From Valencia hispanica (lineage: Eukaryota; Chordata; Actinopteri; Cyprinodontiformes; Valenciidae): a stretch of 64,000 nt of DNA. The stretch is taken from contig OY747702.1 in NCBI GenBank assembly GCA_963556495.2, forward strand, positions 50,138,286 through 50,202,285, in the 5' to 3' direction. How positions within the stretch are numbered: the stretch's first letter is position 1; each line of letters starts with the position of its first letter. The notes under the pieces are model-generated. The model was not told where the DNA came from. It saw only the letters and a list, made by a program, of their open reading frames with translations, and searched no databases. The translations under genes and the position numbers were made by a program. This document shows positions 49,101-58,100 of this stretch, one piece after another.

Positions 49101-52100
49101 CAACATCCTGAAACAGGAGCACAAGAGTATTTTTTTCCATAGAAAAAGACTCAAGGCACCAATTCACACTAGACACCATAGCAAATTTATTGAAAAAAAA
49201 CAAGTTAATGAAACATTTAAGTTTTCCTTCTGCTGAGGATCAAGTGGCTGTTAGGTTGAACTAAAGTCCCTTGCGTCTTACTTTGTTTTTTTTGTTAAAT
49301 ACTGAGCTGTAATGTATGAACTGGCAAACAAGTGTAATTGCCCTGTTGTAAGCATTTTAAATTAAACTGCAACTTTTTTTTTATTTGTACATTTTTACAC
49401 ATCTGTGCCAAACCACCAGCAAACACGCTGACATTAAACATTTTCTAAAGGGAGGTATAGGGATCATACTAGGAGCCATAGCATGTCTCTGGAGTTTTTA
49501 TGGATCCTCCTCACTGCAGAAAATGTGTTTGTGCAAGTACAGTAATTAAGCTAATGTTTTCGATTAATTGTGGCAGTGCCTGTTATAACCATGAACTGTA
49601 GTAAGGATTTGATATAAACATACAGTAGCAGCTCTTTTCTTCCTGCTGCCAGGTTTCTATCAGTGTGGACTTGTTTCACCGTTTTGCTCGGAGGAGTCTA
49701 AACTCATTCCACACAGCGTGGAGTGACTTCCCACAGAGGAGGAACTGGGTGAGGGTTGTTTGTCATTGTCAGCTTCAACGCTTCTACATCTTACATATTT
49801 TATTGTGAACACAAACAGTTTCAGTAGCTACGGCAAAGGCAAGTAAAAGCCGTTAGAAGCTGCGGGGTATTAATTTGTTATTAGTTACAAACAATAAGAA
49901 CAATGTCAGCTTACTTTGCTTTAACTGGAACACAGTGCTAAAAAATGAATACAAATCTGTTTTAAAATTTTTTTAATTGAAAGGAAAATCTTGTGCTGCC
50001 AAAAACAGTAGAGGATTAAAAGACTTGTCGAGTTATTACACATCTTTCTGTGGTAATGGTGTGTGGGTTTTGCAAGGAAAAAGATTAGTATATGGATCAA
50101 TCCGTTCAGTGTTTTCCTATTTAAAAGAACTTTTGTTCTAGAACTCCATATAGTACCTTGTTATATTGATTTCCCTTTGAAATCTTACATGTTCTGTTGC
50201 AGTACAACCACGCATATTTTGTCTTGTCACTTTATATGATAGTGAAAGGAAAATAAGTAAATGAAAAAAATGAAAATATAGGTTTTTTGTTTTTGTCTTT
50301 TTTAAACAAATAATGATCTTAAAAAATGTGGCATACCGTAATTTTCGGACTACATAACTTTTTCCACACGCTTTGGACCCTGTGTCCTATAAAACAGTGC
50401 GACTAATTTATAAAAAAATTTTTACTGGCTAACAGACTCTATAGCAAGAAGAGTAAAAGTGAGACAGACATGTGTGGAAAGATTATGCGCTGAAGAAGAC
50501 ACTATAAAATCTCTTTGTCACTCTTTTTTTTCTTCTGTTAAAACTCACACACACACCTACACACGCACACGCAGTTTTTTATAACATAACCATATATCTC
50601 TCTTCCCCTCTCTCCCCCAACACCTCCCTATCTTTCATCTATTCTTCTCTTTCTCATATCTCTTGCTTCTGGACTTTCAATCAGGCAACCACAAGCACTA
50701 TGACAGCACTTGTGTATATTTGTTGCAATGGCGATATGCACTGTCCACCTTTAGTCACACACAAACAACTATTTTTACTCCTAGGTTTGTCACATGAAAT
50801 GTTCATGGAACTGGCACTAGAGAGAAAAGAATTACGATTTTTAACCAGCCTAAAAGATTGAAGGCAGATGTTGTCCTATTACAAGAGACTCATAAACCTC
50901 CCAACCAAACCATCTCTGGACTCCTCTGTCTAACATCTCAAGATGGTTAAAACATAGCTACCTAGATGAGTCCTGGATAGATGTAGAACAGACATTATGC
51001 AATGAGATTAAAATTTCAGACCCACCATTTATCAGCTCAAATATAAAACAATGTGAGTGCTTTAAAAGCATTAATATCATCTCCTCTCTGACAGTATGAT
51101 GGTAGTTTCTAAAAATAACAGAGTCCTCACTAATCCCATGCAGACGTACACCCATCTGAAATTACCCAGATATCCTGCAGAAAAAATTATGATACATTTT
51201 CCAGACTGGAGATTTAAAGGAATAGAATACCTGGAAAACATATTGAAAAGAACATGTATTAAACCCATTTAATACATTAATTACATAATATGGGATTGAC
51301 AAAAATACATTTTTAGAATATCAACAATGAAATCTATTATAAAAGGTAAACTTAAGCCCGATAAATTCGAGTTACTAATGCCATCAAGAGTTTTGGATTT
51401 TCTTTATCTCAACCCACCCAAATTGCTTTCTTAAAACATACAGGAAATTATCTAAATTTGATGAATCTATAGCCCTTCCCATTTCAAAATGGGAGCTGGA
51501 TTTATCAGTCAGCTTTGACCAAAACATCTGGTCTCAGATATGTTTAGGAACCTTTAAAATAAAAAAAATAAAAAAATCCCAATTTACAATTAATACAAAA
51601 CAAAAATCGTTCATAGAGCACACTATACAAGTCAACAGATGTTCAGGATAGGTTTTACGTTACAATGCACAGGCAATATACTGGATAATTATATTCAGGC
51701 ACTTTGGTTCTGTCCACCTGTTCACCTGAGATTTTGCTGCCAGATATGTGAAGAAAGAAATATAGATGTCAAAGAAATATAATGTTTCACCTTCTCCCTC
51801 AGTTTGCTTGCTGGGAAACTCTCTACATACCACACACACCACTAAGAATGTGTTGTCCTCATTTTAAAGTCACATAATCCTTCAATCTGTTAATTCTGAA
51901 TAATATACTTTCAAGGTACAACCTGTTGCTCGTTCACAAAAAAGAGAACAGCCATCTCATGTAGTTTACAATCAATGATTAGGGAAAATCTTTAATATGT
52001 AACAATATTGACAAGATTAAAAAACTATCAAAATGAAAAACACTGGAAATGGTGAGTGGGAAAAACTTTAAATGAAGTTAATGTGAAGCTAATTATTTTG

Positions 52101-55100
52101 TATAGACTCAGTAAAATTGTGATAATTTGAAATAACAAAAACAAACTAAAATTTGTTTCCTCCCTTGGTCCGAACCTTTTGCACTGGTGTGAATACAACC
52201 CAGCGAACTGTGGTACGCACCAAACAAGCAAACCGAGACCCAGCTGAAGAGGTGGTCTCTGAGCGGTTCCAAACGTACCCTGGGTGGGAGCAAATTAGGT
52301 GTGAAAGTGACCGAACTTTATTCCACCCAGTAAATAAAAAAACCCTAACTTTTTAGTCTCAGTTGAGACCCATCTTTGTGGCGCATTATAAGTAATAATT
52401 GAAAAAAATAATTTTTGTAGTTTTTATGCGTGTCCTGTCTTAACATGTGAATGTCCCCACCGTGACATCCATACAGTTTTTTTATATTCTATTTATATTT
52501 ATAATATTAAGTTAATTTTACATAATCCATCTATCTGCATCCATCTGGAACAGACTTCCTGACGAGTGTAGAGCTGCTGAAACTCTGAACTGCTTTAAAT
52601 CGAGACTAAAAACCATCTGTTTAGAATTGCCTTTGAGTAAATGCTTAATGTCAAATGTATGAAATGTGTTCATGCTCTCTTGCTTTTTTTATTTTTCTCT
52701 TGCTTTATTATGTATCATGTGTAATGTGTGTTTCTTTTATGTTTTTTTTTTTTAATCACCAAATCATGTAAAGCACCTTGAATTACCCTGCTGTTGAAAG
52801 TGTGCTATACAAATAAAATTGCCTTGCCTTGCCTTGCATCCTATTGTACACCTCATGTTGCATCAAACGGTTTTGACGCTCAAACATTTCTGTTAAGATC
52901 TGTAGCTGTATCAGAGGTCATGCTACTATTTTTGTTGTTGATCATTTTTGACTGACAGGGTAAAGAAAATCCTTTCATAATCAATTTTTATCCATACATT
53001 TTTTAAATGATAACAAATTCAGTAATTTATTTTCATTAATTTTATTTTATATTGAATCTGAACAAACTAAACAGAATCCACATTGTGCCATCACACATCA
53101 AGCAGATTAATAGGCTACATGTATTATGAACATTTCACCTGGTGTGGCCTGAACGCTCTGCAAGGAGCTGAACTGCTCTGCCTGCGCCTAATGGAGGCTG
53201 AACCGCCACTTCAGCCATAGTTTTGAAATCAGGGAACATTTATCCAATTGAAGTGAACAGAATATGGCAAAACTATGAACAAGAGCGTTTTCTGTTTCCT
53301 TTGTGCTGTCAGCTAGCTTCAGCAAGATGTACTGAGTATGGTGCGCAGGTCTGAGATGATACTTGGATGCCGTCATGGGAATCTTTTTTTGATTAATTTA
53401 GTTACCTGTACTCCGTGCGTAAAGTTAAAATGTCTGCGCATTTGCACAAAGTGGTCAGGGGTTTGAATATGAATCTGTCAAAATGACCGACACCCTTCAG
53501 ATTTTTCTGTCACAGTTTAAAAAAACAGCGAAAAACATAAAATATTCTGGGCATGTAAGAAAATATCGATACACCGATATATCGCGACATTTTATTTCCT
53601 GATATTGTATAGATATTCAAAACAAAAATATCTTTTTTTTTTGTTTTTTAAGGATTTGAATGGAACCATTAATGATGACAGTCATTTTTGTAGTACTGTA
53701 TAATTAAACGCATGACTGATAGTTTGTGGCTGTTGCCACCTACTTCATTCCAGTGGATCAACTAGATCTAGTAATAAAACTGGATTTGTTAAAGTATAAA
53801 ACAGGTTGGAGCGTTTAGAATGCTGTGACAGTTTTTCTACTGTTAAATTGAGTTTTAAAAATCACAATATATTGTCTTACTCATTGTATCGCGATATATC
53901 GTACCGTCACCCCTGTATCGCCATACATATCGTATCACCAGATTTTTGCCAATACACATCCCTAAAATATTCGGTTAACACAACCCATGTGTATTAACCA
54001 TAACGCCAGAAAGACGATAAGAACAGCACTCATTGTTTATGTTGACCTATTTTTATCATGGCTTCATGGTTTTACCCCGCCTGTACTTTAACTGTTCAAT
54101 GACTGAAACACCTTAGCACACATGTCTTTTTGATCAGAAACTCTGGTCCTGTTGCATTTACTCGCAGTGTAAATAGGAACTGCAGTGAAAAAAGAAAAAA
54201 AAAAATTTGGTCCGGGCCACACCAAGTGAACAAACGGCCCTTCCTTGTGTAAATACACCCAAACACAAATCCTGTTTTGGAGCGGCTCATTAAAATGGGA
54301 GAAAGAGGATTGATGGTATGTGCATTTATATTTGTTGCGCTAAAACGATGTTAACCTTTTTGTATTTCACCTCTACAAAAGAGAATCACACCGTTTAAAA
54401 AATATTTTGTTCGGTTTTTTAAATTTCAGGCACTGATCCCTTTGGGATCAATAAAGTATTTTCAAATTGAATTTGAATTACATTAAATATTTGTGCTTCA
54501 TGTTTAGTTGAACTATTAACCTCTGAAAAGTACAGACCTGACTCAAACAGAACTTTATTGTGTTGTTTTTTTTACTCATTTATTTTTCACATGATTAATT
54601 TATCTTTCCTGATGAAACTTAACTTTAAGCCACAGAAAGATTTGTTCACTATTGAACCCTTCATTATGATTCAGTGACATATTAAGCTTCCATGAGGGGT
54701 AGATCCTATCCATCTGGCTCCTACATTAGACAAGACAAACTGCTTGCCTTCAAGTATTGGAAAAACACCTCCTGATTCACAGCCAATGTGGAATTTACTG
54801 CCCACAGCTAGGTCCTTTACTACTTGGAGATGTTTACTTATTATTCAAATGATTCATAATTTATTAAGAAGAAACCCATATAAAATATCTAGTGTATTCT
54901 TCACCAACCAGTGAATGGATGATGATTCTGAATGATGTTTCATCACTTCAATTGCAGATAATACAACCGTTTTTCAGGGTCGTTAGCTGTTTTCACATCT
55001 AAAAACACCCAAGAGGTCCTGGGGAAAATGCTGTCAGTTTGAGCTTCTCTGTTGTTCCTGCATGCATTTCTCAGCAGGAGATTCACGCTCACAGCTGGAA

Positions 55101-58100
55101 GCAACACGGAGTGATATTTGGGAGGAGTCCAGAGGTTGCAGGAGATGATGGAAAAATGCTCTGCGGGATTCTGAGTTTTGTTTACAGCATGCTGGCAGAT
55201 GAGACTCATTGAAGAAAGTTTTAGTGTTCATTATGTAACAAAACATCTAAACGAGAATGTATTATTATTTATTACATAATAAACCATGGAGGTGAGTAAT
55301 ATGACCTTTAAATGATTTCACAATATTTCCAGAAAAATAATTAATAAATAAATAATTAGAAAAGTATGGCAAAACGTTAAAAGATTTTTATTTAAAAATT
55401 TTTTTAGAAATGCTGCTTGGAGGACTAACTAAACTTATTAATTTAACAGATTACTGGTATTTAACTTCATGCTGCTTTGACCGAGGCATCTGTATCCTGT
55501 GTAAAAGGATAACATAATAATGACATGGTGGGATCTGTGCTTTTTTTGGATATTGTACATTCAATTTTCACAATTTGGAAACATGGTAGAACAGCTCATG
55601 TTACACAACAAAAAAACTAGAATTGATAGAGGGACCAAAACTGGATTTGAATGTAATACTTTGTTTAAAACTAAAGTAAAACTTGTACGTGTGTATGACA
55701 TGTGTGCTTGTTTGTGTGCACTCATGTGAGTAAATTCATGGAAGGTAACATGATCTGAAGCATCAGGGGAACCCAGACTCATCCATTAAAACTCACTGAA
55801 ATTCTATGAAATAGTGTATCAAATACTTATTGCTCATTGTATGCTAAATTTAGGCATAAACGCCATAGGTGTCAATGTAATAACTAAACAAATCCTTTTG
55901 TGGACTATAGTGAATGTAATAATGCCAGTCATTTTTTTTTATAACATAAAAGGTCTCATCTCTATCCTGAAATGGATGGACAGTAGTTGCCAACGTTTTC
56001 TCTCTCAACTATATCATCTCCACCACCTCCATCGCCTCCCTGCTTTTACACCACATTCCCCCTCCAAAAGCTAAAATTTGTTTGGTGCAGCCTGTTGATC
56101 TTCTGAAAAAAAGGAAAATTGTAAAGGATCAGCGTGAAATTACAAGACTTTGTTGAATATAGGACGCAACATTTCCATGCCAAGACTATTCATTGTCATT
56201 GTTAATGGGCAGTAACGACTAAGCTTAACAGACTGTATGACGATAGATGAAAATAAGTGTAAATGGTATATTGAGAAAGATATAGTTAAAGTAAAGTATT
56301 TCCAGATAGTTACCTCTGTTTGTCTGTTTAAGACATCAACAGTCTTCTTCTCGTGTTAATTTGAGGTTGGCAAACAATCGAGCTGCGCTCTTCTTCGTTG
56401 TTATGGACATTTAGTTTGGCTGTAGCGTCTCCACCATAACCCGGTGGAGCAAAGGTAACCACATAGGCAGTTTGAAAACATTCTTTCAATTATTTTATTT
56501 CATTAAATACACAGCCGAAAATTACTGAGGTTTAGACCTTGGTGTCCTCAATGGTACTGTAGATACAGCCTTGCTTGACATGATAAGCAAAATCCACTTT
56601 TCACTTAGTGCAAAGCTGCATGTTTTAATATGTAAATGGTGAGAACTGCTATTGTTGTGATGGTGGTATAAAAGCAGCTTGCAAACCAAGTAAAATATGC
56701 ATTACTGCTTCCAAGTGGACTGAGGTGAAGGCAGGAATTTATTTGTAATCTAGGACACAAAAGGTTGCTGTGATATTATCACATTCATATTGCGATATGT
56801 CATTTTACTGGGCTGACTTGACACTACCAGAGGGCAAACCTGAAACTGCAATATTTCTCTTATTCTGGGACATTTTAATGCATCAGTGGTTGTTCGGCAA
56901 AAATTTGGTTGTTGCGAGGTAAACACTGTTTACTCTTCTAAACAACCTGTTAGAAGTGATGTAGATGTTGGTAAATCTATCTGATGGTGGCTTTAGGTTG
57001 TGCACTGTAAACAGCTGTGACTAATTTTAAGTTTTAAGTCTGAAGTAAGACTTAAAGGTCTAGTTAATGCTAACGGCGTTGTTTTTCGGTCTGTGTCAGT
57101 GGCTTTGACTGTCTGCTCCTGTTTATTTATGTTCTTAGCCTTTAGTCATTTTTTAATGCTGACTTTACCAACACGTACGGAACAATAAATAATAGTTAAT
57201 GATTTTTGTAGCAAATTTTTGCTGATTCTAAGGAGGGATTCGTTTGTTATTTTCCAACAGGTAAATAATTTACATTTTTTTTTTCTTCTGTTGTTTTTGT
57301 GTGCAACTGTAAGAGAGCAAAGGTTTAATTTTAAATTTTTATTTCTGATCCTTTTTTAAATAATAGCACAACATATAGCCACCACTGTAGACTGGACACT
57401 ACAATTTTAATATTGTGAATATATGAGACAGGGGGATGGAAAAAGAAAATTGGGATTCATATGTATGTAATAGCCTGCAGAAACAAAGTAGAAATTTACA
57501 TGTTGTTGAATGTATACATTTGTTGTTCTTCTCTTCATCATAAAGTTAAAAATAAAGTTAAAGTTAAAAATAAATACAAAATTAAACATCCCTGCAGTTC
57601 TGTAATCAGGTTCTGCAAAAACCTGTTGTTATTCTATCAATAGGTTGGAAGCAGATTAATCAGTGATTCAAATTGCAATCATTGCATTAAGCATCACATC
57701 AAAAAGTGAACATGTGCTGCAACATTTCCTGTGAACAATTTATTCACGATGCTTTAAATTTAACATACAAATACGAAAACTGTTTCAACTTGGATATTAC
57801 TAAGGTAAGTCGACATCCTTAATGGTCTCAATAACTTTGTTTTCTTTTGACAGGATTAGATTACCATATGTTGCTGCCTTTTAAGCATTTCATGGTTTTA
57901 TGTGCACCACGCTGTAATGTAATCTAAAACAAAAACCATTCTTAAACTCAACATTTTTAAGAATAGTGAGAGTAAAAATAAACCAAATGCTCACCTCTCC
58001 AACTTTACAAAAACTAATGTTTTTATATGTTTAAGGCAAGATGTATTTCTAAAGTTTAATTCTAATTTATGATGAAGGAACTGAAAGCCTTGAAAAGGAA

